From the NCBI RefSeq assembly GCF_017908035.1, contig NZ_JAEQMU010000003.1, forward strand, positions 62,001 to 126,000: DNA of 64,000 nucleotides. Reading direction: 5' to 3'. The translations under genes and the position numbers were made by a program. Under the pieces are notes generated by a model, which saw only the letters and a program-made list of their open reading frames with translations, did no database searches and was not told where the DNA came from. The DNA is from Sphingobacterium tabacisoli. GTDB taxonomy: Bacteria > Bacteroidota > Bacteroidia > Sphingobacteriales > Sphingobacteriaceae. Positions within the stretch are counted from its first letter, which is position 1; each line of letters starts with the position of its first letter. Positions 53,328 to 61,012 of the stretch are shown piece after piece.

Positions 53328-54083
53328 TTATTTTATAACCTGTCTCGCTGCCTTCATCAGTGGACTGGCAAATACAAAATCATTAAGTTCCTTGGTGTCT
53401 GAATTCAACATATCCTGGTTTGAGCCTTCCCAAAACTTCTGTCCTTTATGTAGGAAAAGAATATACTCTCCTATCCCCATCACTGAGTTCATATCATGCG
53501 TAACAATTATCGTTGTACAGGAATATTCTTGGGTAAGGTCTTGAATAAGTTCATCGATCAAAATAGAAGTAGCCGGATCCAATCCCGAGTTAGGCTCGTC
53601 ACAGAACAGGTATTTGGGGCTCATACTGATTGCGCGAGCGATACCGACACGTTTCTTCATCCCTCCAGACAACTCGGCCGGATACAACTTATTCTTTCCA
53701 GCTAAATTGACACGTTCAAGGCAAAAGTTGGCACGATCGACCTTCTCAGACCGGGACATATCCGAAAACATATCCAGTGTAAATATGATATTCTGCTCCA
53801 CAGTCATGGAATCAAAAAGTGCAGAATTCTGGAAAAGCATACCTATCTCCTTACGAATAGGGATCTTCTCTTCAAAGTCCATATGGGTAAACTCTTTCTT
53901 ATCAAAAAAAACTTTACCTTGCTCGGGTTGGTGCAATCCTACGATACATTTCAATAATGTACTCTTACCAGACCCAGAGCCTCCAATGATCAGACTCACC
54001 TTGCCGGGTTCGAAAATAGCATCTATTCCGCTCAACACCACATTGCTACCAAAGGCTTTATGGATATTTTGTATTTCAATCAT
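53328..54083 (-). CDS. mlaF: MlaF-like ABC transporter ATPase
   Basis: The cytoplasmic ATPase of a lipid transporter of the Mla/MCE type, 251 residues. Walker A is IIGGSGSGKSTLLKCIVG near residue 34. The Q-loop and the ABC signature LSGGMKKRVGIARAIS precede Walker B YLFCDEPNSGLDP, and HDMNSVMGIGEYILFL is the H-loop. It starts 11 bp after the mlaE-type permease gene in the same orientation. An MCE-domain substrate-binding protein, which completes the system, is not encoded in the window downstream, where a convergent-facing methyltransferase gene begins. Confidence 0.88.
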   Translation of the reverse strand: MIEIQNIHKAFGSNVVLSGIDAIFEPGKVSLIIGGSGSGKSTLLKCIVGLHQPEQGKVFFDKKEFTHMDFEEKIPIRKEIGMLFQNSALFDSMTVEQNIIFTLDMFSDMSRSEKVDRANFCLERVNLAGKNKLYPAELSGGMKKRVGIARAISMSPKYLFCDEPNSGLDPATSILIDELIQDLTQEYSCTTIIVTHDMNSVMGIGEYILFLHKGQKFWEGSNQDMLNSDTKELNDFVFASPLMKAARQVIK

Positions 54084-54094
54084 ATAAAGTACGC

Positions 54095-54829
54095 TTATAA
54101 CATTAATGCCGTGATGATATAATCACTAGCCAGAATAGATATACAGCCGATTACAACGGCTTTAGTTCCGGCCTGCCCCACCTCGAGCGCTCCACCTCGT
54201 ACATGAAATCCTTTATGTGCAGGTACTGTTGTAATAATAAAGCCGTAGAAAAAAGCCTTCACCATCGCTACCACAATAGTAAAACCTCTAAATTCGCTTT
54301 GAATCCCCATGATATACTCATTCGGAGTAACGGCACCTGTAAGTGCACCACCTAAAAGACCTCCAACTATAGCGCAGAAAATAGCTATGGTCACTAGAAC
54401 AGGAACCATAATAACTCCAGCAATTAATTTAGGCAAGATCAAGTAACCTGCCGCATTAATCCCCATTATCTCTAACGCGTCAATCTGTTCGGTGACCCGC
54501 ATAGAACCTATCTGTGAAGAAATAGAGGAACCGACCTTTCCCATAAGTACTAGGGCAGAAATGGTGGGGCCCAACTCCAAAATATTGGAGTCCCTATTGA
54601 TCTGACCAATGACCGAACTCGGAATCAAATCTGAGACAAGCTGAAACGCAATCTGCATGGTCATTACCGCACCAATGAAAGTAGAGATAATAACGATAAG
54701 CCCAACCGAGCCTACTCCTATCTCATTCATCTCGTGCAAGGTCTCTCGCCAATAAATCTTCCACTTTTCTGGTCGCTTAAAGACCTTCTTCAGTAAAAGA
54801 ACGTATTCTCCAAAATGATAAAAAAACAT
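54095..54829 (-). CDS. mlaE: MlaE-like ABC transporter permease
   Basis: The inner-membrane permease that partners the MlaF-like ATPase, 244 residues. It has five to six hydrophobic helices. The conserved MlaE block EIGVGSVGLIVIISTFIGAVMTMQIAFQL is near residue 35, and ELGPTISALVLMGKVGSSISSQIGSMRVTEQIDALEIMGI is a family signature. It begins MFFYHFGEYVLLLKKVFKRPEKW. The pair would move phospholipids or other hydrophobic molecules between the inner and outer membrane to keep outer-membrane lipid asymmetry. Both genes lie in one operon. Confidence 0.9.
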   Translation of the reverse strand: MFFYHFGEYVLLLKKVFKRPEKWKIYWRETLHEMNEIGVGSVGLIVIISTFIGAVMTMQIAFQLVSDLIPSSVIGQINRDSNILELGPTISALVLMGKVGSSISSQIGSMRVTEQIDALEIMGINAAGYLILPKLIAGVIMVPVLVTIAIFCAIVGGLLGGALTGAVTPNEYIMGIQSEFRGFTIVVAMVKAFFYGFIITTVPAHKGFHVRGGALEVGQAGTKAVVIGCISILASDYIITALML

Positions 54830-55045
54830 ATGTCGCTATCTACTATTTATGCTAAAATACATATTAATAGTAAAAAAGTTCATTTCTTTTTATAGGTTTT
54901 ATGATAGTGTCTCCTCTATTCACCGATGAAACCTTTTAATTCACCGAATTTTCCAATTCGATAACCTTATTATATACGTAAAGTTGGAAATAGCACTGTA
55001 CATTTGTAGCAGATAAGAAAGTTTAGTACTATATTTATTCGCAAT

Positions 55046-55954
55046 ATGAAAGGAAAGATTTCGACAGGCATTTGGTTTATATTTTTTGGCGTTATAGCGT
55101 TGCTCCATAATTTTGATATCATAAATTTCAACTTTTGGGCGCTTATCCCCTACTGGCCGTTGCTTATTATCGCTATTGGAGCGAACCTCATTTTTCAGAA
55201 CCGGGCCCATGGTGTTTTAATATTGAGTGCCATCAATATCTGTCTTTGTATATTTCTAGGTTATAAAGGTATGACCTCTACGGAGCGTTTTAATTTTGGA
55301 GGCCCTATCAACTATAGCACATCGGATGACACTCTGGGCACTGCACCGTTAGTGGAGATTCCTTTTGCCACAGGAACGGAGCAAGCCAGTTTAGAATTTA
55401 ATGTCGGAGCCTCGACGATTACACTAGACAGTGTGCCCTCTACGCAATTACTCAAAGCCTCTACGCCCAATGCGAATGTAGGTCTAAAACTGGAGAATAC
55501 AGGGGATAGTCTATTGCCGCATCTTGATCTGACCTCGGTGATAAAACACAATAATAATCAACAGAACAAAATACAATTGGCCTTACACGCCTCTCCTCTT
55601 TGGAATTTAACCATCAATATGGGGGCATCTAAGTTTGTTGCCGATTTCAGTAAGCACAAAATCGAATACTTGGAAATCAATGCCGGTGCAGCATCTCTGG
55701 ATATGACATTCGGAATGCCACAAACACAGGAATCGACCTTAGAAATAAATACTGCTGCTTCGAACTGTACGATAAATGTTCCAAAAGATGCCGCCTGTAA
55801 ATTAGAAATGGAAAGTATACTTACCTCCAAAAAATTTGACGGTTTTCATAAAAAAGAGGATGCACAGCAGACAGACAATTACGATACCGCAGAAAAAAAA
55901 TATATTATCAAAATCACAGGAGCCGCTAATTCTCTAAAGATAAATAGATATTAA
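55046..55954 (+). CDS. LiaF/LiaI-like membrane protein with DUF5668 region
   Basis: A 302-residue protein with two or three N-terminal transmembrane segments (GIWFIFFGVIALLHNF, FWALIPYWPLLIIAIGANLIF and HGVLILSAINICLCIFLGY), the layout of the LiaI/LiaF-like family. A long C-terminal beta-helix-like domain follows, with alternating hydrophobic strands typical of the cell-wall-active-antibiotic response (LiaF) domain: LTINMGASKFVADFSKHKIEYLEINAGAASLDMTFG. In Firmicutes LiaF controls the LiaRS system; in Bacteroidota the role is unknown. It precedes ispG by 30 bp and shares its direction. Confidence 0.75.
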   Translation: MKGKISTGIWFIFFGVIALLHNFDIINFNFWALIPYWPLLIIAIGANLIFQNRAHGVLILSAINICLCIFLGYKGMTSTERFNFGGPINYSTSDDTLGTAPLVEIPFATGTEQASLEFNVGASTITLDSVPSTQLLKASTPNANVGLKLENTGDSLLPHLDLTSVIKHNNNQQNKIQLALHASPLWNLTINMGASKFVADFSKHKIEYLEINAGAASLDMTFGMPQTQESTLEINTAASNCTINVPKDAACKLEMESILTSKKFDGFHKKEDAQQTDNYDTAEKKYIIKITGAANSLKINRY

Positions 55955-55967
55955 CCCCGCAAATACC

Positions 55968-55975
55968 TAACTTTG
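55968..55975 (+). promoter_or_regulatory. Probable -7 element very close to the ispG start
   Basis: TAACTTTG matches TAnnTTTG but ends only 8 bp before the ispG start codon at 55984. A transcript started here would be leaderless or nearly so. Co-transcription from upstream is also possible. Confidence 0.4.
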
Positions 55976-55983
55976 CAGCTAAG

Positions 55984-57990
55984 ATGGAGGCAAACACGAA
56001 GTTGATATTACCAGGCGGTTATTGTAATTCGAAACTCGAATATTCAAGGTTTAAGACAAGAGAAGTAAAAATAGGCGACATTCCAATGGGTGGGGACAAC
56101 CCCATCCGTATACAGAGTATGACGACCATCGACACGATGGATACGATAGGCTCTGTAGAACAGACCATCCGCATGGTAGATGCAGGCTGTGAATATGTAC
56201 GTATTACAGCTCCTAGTATCAAAGAGGCCGAGAATCTGGCGAATATCAAACGGGAGCTTCGTGCCCGTGGATATCAGGTTCCTTTGGTGGCAGACATACA
56301 CTTTACGCCAAACGCAGCTGAAGTGGCGGCCCGTATCGTCGAAAAGGTAAGGGTAAACCCAGGCAACTACGCTGACAAAAAGAAATTTGATCAAATTGAT
56401 TATACAGACAGCGCCTATCAGGCTGAACTGGAGAGAATACATAAAAAATTCGCCCCGTTGGTCCGTATCTGCAAAGAATACGGCACAGCAATGCGTATAG
56501 GGACCAATCATGGTTCGCTCTCTGACCGTATCATGAGCCGTTATGGCGATACACCTGAAGGAATGGTCGAGTCGGCGATGGAGTTTATCCGTATATGTGA
56601 AGACCTCGATTATTATAATCTGGTCGTATCTATGAAATCCTCCAATCCTCAAGTCATGGTACAAGCCTACCGGATGCTCGTAGAGCGTATGGTCGCTGAA
56701 AACATGAACTATCCGTTGCACCTTGGTGTAACGGAAGCCGGAGACGGTGAAGATGGCCGGATTAAATCTGCCGTAGGTATAGGAACACTACTAGAAGATG
56801 GATTAGGAGATACGGTTCGTGTTTCCTTGACGGAAGAACCAGAGAAGGAAGCTCCAGTGGCTATTGCTTTGGTAAACCGCTATTCAAAAAGGCAATTATT
56901 AACGAAAACCCAAGAAGAACGCGCTATTCTAACATTATCTCCTCCAAAAGAAACAACGGCTTATCATTCTCAAGAAGTGAACACCTTTGTAGGAGGATCG
57001 TTGGTGCCGCGGGTGATCGTTGACATTTCCAACAAAAACTTAAAAGACCCTTTTATCCTGTCGGAAGTAGGTTACCGCTATGACGTACTGAATGACAAGT
57101 ATCATATGGGAGATCAATCGGTAGATTTTGTCTACTTAGCGGATCAGTTGCCGTCATTCAACATGCCGGGCAACCTCAAACAACTGTATAATTATACGAC
57201 TTGGTTAGAGCTATCGAATAGATCCAATATACATCCGTTGTTTACACTCGCGGAGTTTAACCATGCGACGACTAAAGATCCGGTATTAAACCTGGTCCGT
57301 ATATCGAATACGCAACTACAGTCGGAAGAATTTGACAACCTGCAACTGGACAAAAGTATTGTCTTTTTATTGGAGACTGAATTAGTTCATGGAATGGCAG
57401 ATCAACGTCAATTTTTCGCCAATCTACAAGAGATTGGAATAGATGTCCCTGTTATTATACGCCGGAGCTATCCAATCGAGGACTTCTCCGCCCCTATGGG
57501 CAACGATATGGATCCGGAAGAGCCTATCTCCAAATTGCAATTGTACGCAGCGACAGACCTAGGTGCATTGCTCATCGATGGTCTTGGTTCTGGAATATGG
57601 ATTGACTCTCCAGCTACTCCTACCGATAAGCTATCCTCGATTTCCTTTGGTATATTACAAGCCACTCGATCCCGAATCTCTAAAACCGAATACATATCCT
57701 GCCCTAGCTGTGGCCGTACCCTGTTTGATCTACAGGAGACTACGCAAATGATCCGTAGCAGAACAAATCACCTCAAAGGACTCAAAATAGGCATTATGGG
57801 CTGTATCGTAAACGGTCCAGGTGAAATGGCTGATGCCGATTATGGTTATGTAGGTGCTGGACCGGACAAGATTACACTGTACCGGGGTAAAGAGGTCGTC
57901 AAAAAGAATGTTAGCTCAGCAAACGCGCTGGACGAGCTGATTGATATTATCAAGAACGACGGGCTCTGGATAGAGGAAGGGGAAATTTAA
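55984..57990 (+). CDS. ispG: 4-hydroxy-3-methylbut-2-enyl diphosphate synthase, long form
   Basis: A late enzyme of the MEP isoprenoid pathway. At 668 residues it is the three-domain form found in Bacteroidota, Chlamydiae and plants, against about 370 in E. coli. The N-terminal barrel has SRFKTREVKIGDIPMGGDNPIRIQSMTTIDTMDT and LVADIHFTPNAAEVAA. A long insert domain fills roughly residues 280-560. The C-terminal iron-sulfur domain has its cluster cysteines in EYISCPSCGRTLFDL and MGCIVNGPGEMADADYGYVGAG near residue 590-630. The C-terminal 41 bp of its gene overlap the end of the convergent MFS gene. Confidence 0.96.
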   Translation: MEANTKLILPGGYCNSKLEYSRFKTREVKIGDIPMGGDNPIRIQSMTTIDTMDTIGSVEQTIRMVDAGCEYVRITAPSIKEAENLANIKRELRARGYQVPLVADIHFTPNAAEVAARIVEKVRVNPGNYADKKKFDQIDYTDSAYQAELERIHKKFAPLVRICKEYGTAMRIGTNHGSLSDRIMSRYGDTPEGMVESAMEFIRICEDLDYYNLVVSMKSSNPQVMVQAYRMLVERMVAENMNYPLHLGVTEAGDGEDGRIKSAVGIGTLLEDGLGDTVRVSLTEEPEKEAPVAIALVNRYSKRQLLTKTQEERAILTLSPPKETTAYHSQEVNTFVGGSLVPRVIVDISNKNLKDPFILSEVGYRYDVLNDKYHMGDQSVDFVYLADQLPSFNMPGNLKQLYNYTTWLELSNRSNIHPLFTLAEFNHATTKDPVLNLVRISNTQLQSEEFDNLQLDKSIVFLLETELVHGMADQRQFFANLQEIGIDVPVIIRRSYPIEDFSAPMGNDMDPEEPISKLQLYAATDLGALLIDGLGSGIWIDSPATPTDKLSSISFGILQATRSRISKTEYISCPSCGRTLFDLQETTQMIRSRTNHLKGLKIGIMGCIVNGPGEMADADYGYVGAGPDKITLYRGKEVVKKNVSSANALDELIDIIKNDGLWIEEGEI

Positions 57991-59203
57991 ACAGCCGTCG
58001 GTGTATATGCTGTCGTAGATAGGTATAAAAACCTAATGCGATCACTACGCCGATACTTCCCATTACATAGAGGGTGTGTTTAATACCTATTCCTTCAGCT
58101 ACGGCGCCAATAATAAGACTTCCGATTGGAAATATTCCCTGGAATGCCATAACATAGTAAGACATGATCCGAGCTCTATAGGCAGGCATTGCATGGGTCT
58201 GTATATAGGTATTGATACTGGAGTTTTGCATCATCATCGCAAAAGAGACCGCCACTGTAAAGAGCAGTGCGGACAGCAAGTAATGTGCATAGGCCAATAG
58301 CAATAGGGAAATTCCCATTATCAGCGCAGAAAACAGTACACGATAGCGTAGGTTTTCTCCTGACTTTAAACGGGCCATATTAATGGCACCAATCATCGCT
58401 CCCAATCCTGCGGCACTCTCAAACCAAGAAAATGTACGCTCATCCCCATTAAATAAATCTTTGGCCACAGCAGGTAACAACGAAGTATAAGGAATCACAA
58501 AAAGACTGGAACAGGCCATGATAACAATCAAGGAGGCAATATGTGGAGAACGTCTTAGGTAATCAAATCCATCCTTCATCCCCTGCCAATTAGAAAACTG
58601 CTTCGTTTTTGTGACTTGTAGCTCATTCACTTTCATCTGCGACAAGGTAAAGAGTACGGGGATAAAGCTCAAAAAATTAATAAAAAAACAGACTAACTCG
58701 CCGTAGGTGCTTAAAAGAAATCCACCAATAGCAGGACCGACCATCCGTGCAGCGTTAAACACGGATGAATTGAGAGCTATCGCATTGGGCAGATCCTTTT
58801 TATTATCCACCAAGGATACCAATAGGGCCTGGCGGGATACCACATCAAAGGCATTAATGACCCCTTGCGCAAAACCAAGGACACAGAGCCAATATACAGA
58901 TACCCAACCGGAATACACGGCCAAGGTCAATATCGCAGCTTGTATCATCAGGAGTACTTGCGTGATGACAACAAGCTTATATTTAGAACGTCCGTCTACA
59001 AAACTTCCAATAAAAGGAGAAAATAGTAACGAAGGAGACAGGGAAACAAAAGATACAAACCCCAACCAAAAAACAGAATCAGTAAGTTTATAAACCAACC
59101 AGCTAATAGCGATACGCTGCATCCAGGTTCCGAGAAGCGAGATGGACTGTCCAATGGTGTGTAGCCTAAAATTGGGGTAATGAAGCGACCTGAAAATATC
59201 CAT
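57950..59203 (-). CDS. MFS exporter, EntS-like
   Basis: A 417-residue inner-membrane major facilitator of the EntS/DHA3 type. Twelve hydrophobic segments are visible. The N-terminal signature is GQSISLLGTWMQRIAISWLVYKLTDSVFWLGFVSF, followed by the conserved loop VDGRSKYKLVVITQ after helix 2. A charge-rich motif, FDVVSRQALLVSLVD, sits after helix 4, and the tail is short and basic. Members export siderophores or drugs. The last 14 codons overlap the 3' end of ispG on the opposite strand, so the C-terminal tail HRRLFKFPLPLSRARRS is partly antisense to it. Confidence 0.85.
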   Translation of the reverse strand: MDIFRSLHYPNFRLHTIGQSISLLGTWMQRIAISWLVYKLTDSVFWLGFVSFVSLSPSLLFSPFIGSFVDGRSKYKLVVITQVLLMIQAAILTLAVYSGWVSVYWLCVLGFAQGVINAFDVVSRQALLVSLVDNKKDLPNAIALNSSVFNAARMVGPAIGGFLLSTYGELVCFFINFLSFIPVLFTLSQMKVNELQVTKTKQFSNWQGMKDGFDYLRRSPHIASLIVIMACSSLFVIPYTSLLPAVAKDLFNGDERTFSWFESAAGLGAMIGAINMARLKSGENLRYRVLFSALIMGISLLLLAYAHYLLSALLFTVAVSFAMMMQNSSINTYIQTHAMPAYRARIMSYYVMAFQGIFPIGSLIIGAVAEGIGIKHTLYVMGSIGVVIALGFYTYLRQHIHRRLFKFPLPLSRARRS

Positions 59204-59301
59204 ATAGGCAATATACTTAAATAGATGGACCGAAAGCTAATCTGTCTTACATTATGACCTTCAGAAAACGTAGTCTGTTCAAAAAACTCTAAAGAATTAA
59301 C

Positions 59302-59309
59302 TACCTTTG
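59302..59309 (+). promoter_or_regulatory. Probable -7 promoter element for the transaldolase gene
   Basis: TACCTTTG is a perfect TAnnTTTG match, 67 bp upstream of the start codon at 59377. The -33 region is not clear. Confidence 0.5.
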
Positions 59310-59376
59310 TAACAGCTAACACTAGAGATAGTTTTTAGAACCTCGTAATAATTTGTAAACAACAATCAATCAAAAC

Positions 59377-60036
59377 ATGAAATTTTTTATAGACACCGCC
59401 AACTTGGCACAGATTAAAGAAGCACAGGACCTCGGCGTATTAGACGGCGTAACTACCAACCCTAGCCTAATGGCCAAAGAGGGGATCAGCGGCGATGAAA
59501 ACGTTATCAACCACTATAAAGCGATTTGCGAAATCGTAGATGGTGATGTCAGTGCAGAGGTAATCTCGACAGATTACGAGGGAATGATCAAAGAAGGTGA
59601 ATTATTGGCTGCTTTAGACAGTAAAATTGTTGTAAAGGTGCCAATGATTAAAGACGGTGTGAAGGCTATCAAGTATTTCAGTAAAAAAGGAATAAAAACA
59701 AACTGTACACTGGTATTTTCAGCTGGACAAGCCTTACTGGCGGCTAAAGCTGGAGCAACTTATGTATCTCCATTTATTGGACGTCTTGATGATATTTCGG
59801 TAGATGGTTTAAGCTTAATAGAAGAAATCAGATTAATCTATGACAACTACGGATTCGCAACACAGATTCTTGCAGCTTCAGTACGTCATAGTGCACATAT
59901 TTTGGGCTGTGCTAAAATTGGTGCTGATGTAATGACAGGACCTTTGTCCGCTATTACTGCACTTCTAAAGCACCCATTGACTGACAGTGGTCTTGCACAA
60001 TTTTTAGCGGATCACGCTAAAGCGGCAGGTAAATAA
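59377..60036 (+). CDS. fsa: Fructose-6-phosphate aldolase / small transaldolase
   Basis: A 219-residue TIM-barrel enzyme of the pentose phosphate pathway, of the short TalC/MipB type. It starts [36 protein letters not shown], with the conserved Asp and the TTNPS motif. The Schiff-base Lys is in [12 protein letters not shown] near residue 85, followed by [32 protein letters not shown]. It transfers or cleaves dihydroxyacetone units between sugar phosphates. Short members work either as fructose-6-phosphate aldolase or as transaldolase, and the sequence alone does not decide which. Confidence 0.93.
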   Translation: MKFFIDTANLAQIKEAQDLGVLDGVTTNPSLMAKEGISGDENVINHYKAICEIVDGDVSAEVISTDYEGMIKEGELLAALDSKIVVKVPMIKDGVKAIKYFSKKGIKTNCTLVFSAGQALLAAKAGATYVSPFIGRLDDISVDGLSLIEEIRLIYDNYGFATQILAASVRHSAHILGCAKIGADVMTGPLSAITALLKHPLTDSGLAQFLADHAKAAGK

Positions 60037-60059
60037 AAAAGAAGAGAGCCTTATATAAA

Positions 60060-60129
60060 TGTCATCTTGAGGAAACGAACCACCTGCCCTCTTTCGAAGC
60101 AGCAGTACGTCCATCCATCAAGATGACAC
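60060..60129. repeat. 70-bp imperfect inverted repeat with GTCATCTT ends
   Basis: TGTCATCTT (60060-60068) and AAGATGACA (60121-60129) pair perfectly at the ends of a 70-bp segment. The interior has GGAAACGAACCACCTGCC and TTTCGAAGCAGC. It resembles the GTCATCTTGAG/CGAAGGATC family of short intergenic repeats frequent in Bacteroidota. It sits between the transaldolase and Fur-type genes and may serve as a mild terminator or be a scattered repeat. Confidence 0.6.
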
Positions 60130-60144
60130 TTTAATTTGACAAGA

Positions 60145-60606
60145 ATGAGTACAGAAAACAAGCAGATAAAAGAGGTAATTATCAATGAAGAATTTTCAGA
60201 CCTTTTAAGGAAGAATAAACTTAAAATAACGCAACCGCGTCTGCGTGTTTTAGAGATTATTTCAGAAAAGACATCGGCTTTGTCTCAACCCGAATTAGAG
60301 AAAATCGTAGGCAAAGATATTGATAGAGTGACGCTCTATAGGATACTCGGAAGCTTTGAAGAAAAGGGTATTCTGCACAAGGTATTTGATCTGAATGGGA
60401 CAGCAACCTATGCCATCTGCTCAACCAAATGTAGTGCCCACCACCACCATGACCAACACATACATTTTATCTGTTCAGTATGTAACAGCGTATACTGTCT
60501 AGATGAGGTCAGCGTACCTAAAATCAATATACCAAACAATTTCTCGCTCCACTCTATTGCGATCAATGCTGTAGGCCTATGCGATCAATGCAACAGTGCA
60601 GAATAA
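60145..60606 (+). CDS. Fur-family metal-responsive transcriptional regulator
   Basis: A 153-residue dimeric repressor. The start at 60145 gives MSTENKQIKEV; a TTG nine bases upstream is in frame but less likely. The N-terminal winged helix-turn-helix contains KLKITQPRLRVLEIISEKTSALSQPELEKIVGKDIDRVTLYRILGSFEEKGILHKV. The His-rich metal-sensing stretch is SAHHHHDQHIHFICSVCNSVYCLDEV near residue 95, with CxxC pairs at ICSVC and LCDQC for structural zinc. It could sense zinc (Zur-like) or iron; the many His/Cys in the middle favour zinc. Its targets cannot be identified here. Confidence 0.9.
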   Translation: MSTENKQIKEVIINEEFSDLLRKNKLKITQPRLRVLEIISEKTSALSQPELEKIVGKDIDRVTLYRILGSFEEKGILHKVFDLNGTATYAICSTKCSAHHHHDQHIHFICSVCNSVYCLDEVSVPKINIPNNFSLHSIAINAVGLCDQCNSAE

Positions 60607-61012
60607 AAATAGGCTAGCTGTACAACCGTTATCTCTCCTTGAACGTACTTCTAGCCATTAAATATAAACTTTTTGCTCGACCAATAAGCCCCCATTTCCT
60701 CCGAGGGCGCTCGACTTTTGTAGCGGACAACTCGTTATCTGCAAAATAAAACGATTAAAAAATATTTATTTTCCCCTTCTACAGCAAGTTCAGCATCATT
60801 TTTGTATATTTCACAATAACAATAGATACCGCACTTTGATTAGTGGTTATAAAAAGACTAAGATAGATACCCTATGTAAGGAGCTTTCAACTCTACAAAC
60901 GGACTATGGGCTGCTTATCAAAAGAATAAAGACAGGTATCAACAAATGAAGAATACAGATGAACCCGACTAAAAGGAAGCTCTATCTGGCAAATGAAGAA
61001 TAAAAAAGACAA
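60607..61012 (+). other. 406-bp intergenic region before rnr, with a weak small ORF
   Basis: AT-rich sequence with no strong structure. A GC-rich patch near 60688-60715 (CCCCCATTTCCTCCGAGGGCGC) could form a small hairpin. A 37-codon ORF starting with TTG at 60836 and stopping at 60949 (beginning LISGYKKTKIDTLCKELSTL) has plausible composition, but no ATG or ribosome binding site. The rnr leader also contains several ATG codons in other frames. I see no riboswitch. Confidence 0.3.

Noticed and set aside
56044-56721. 225-codon ORF antisense to ispG
   Set aside because: It is a shadow of the highly conserved ispG coding strand, with no leader or recognisable domain.
60607-61012. Riboswitch or tRNA in the gap before rnr
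   Set aside because: No conserved aptamer motif, cloverleaf or T-loop sequence was seen.
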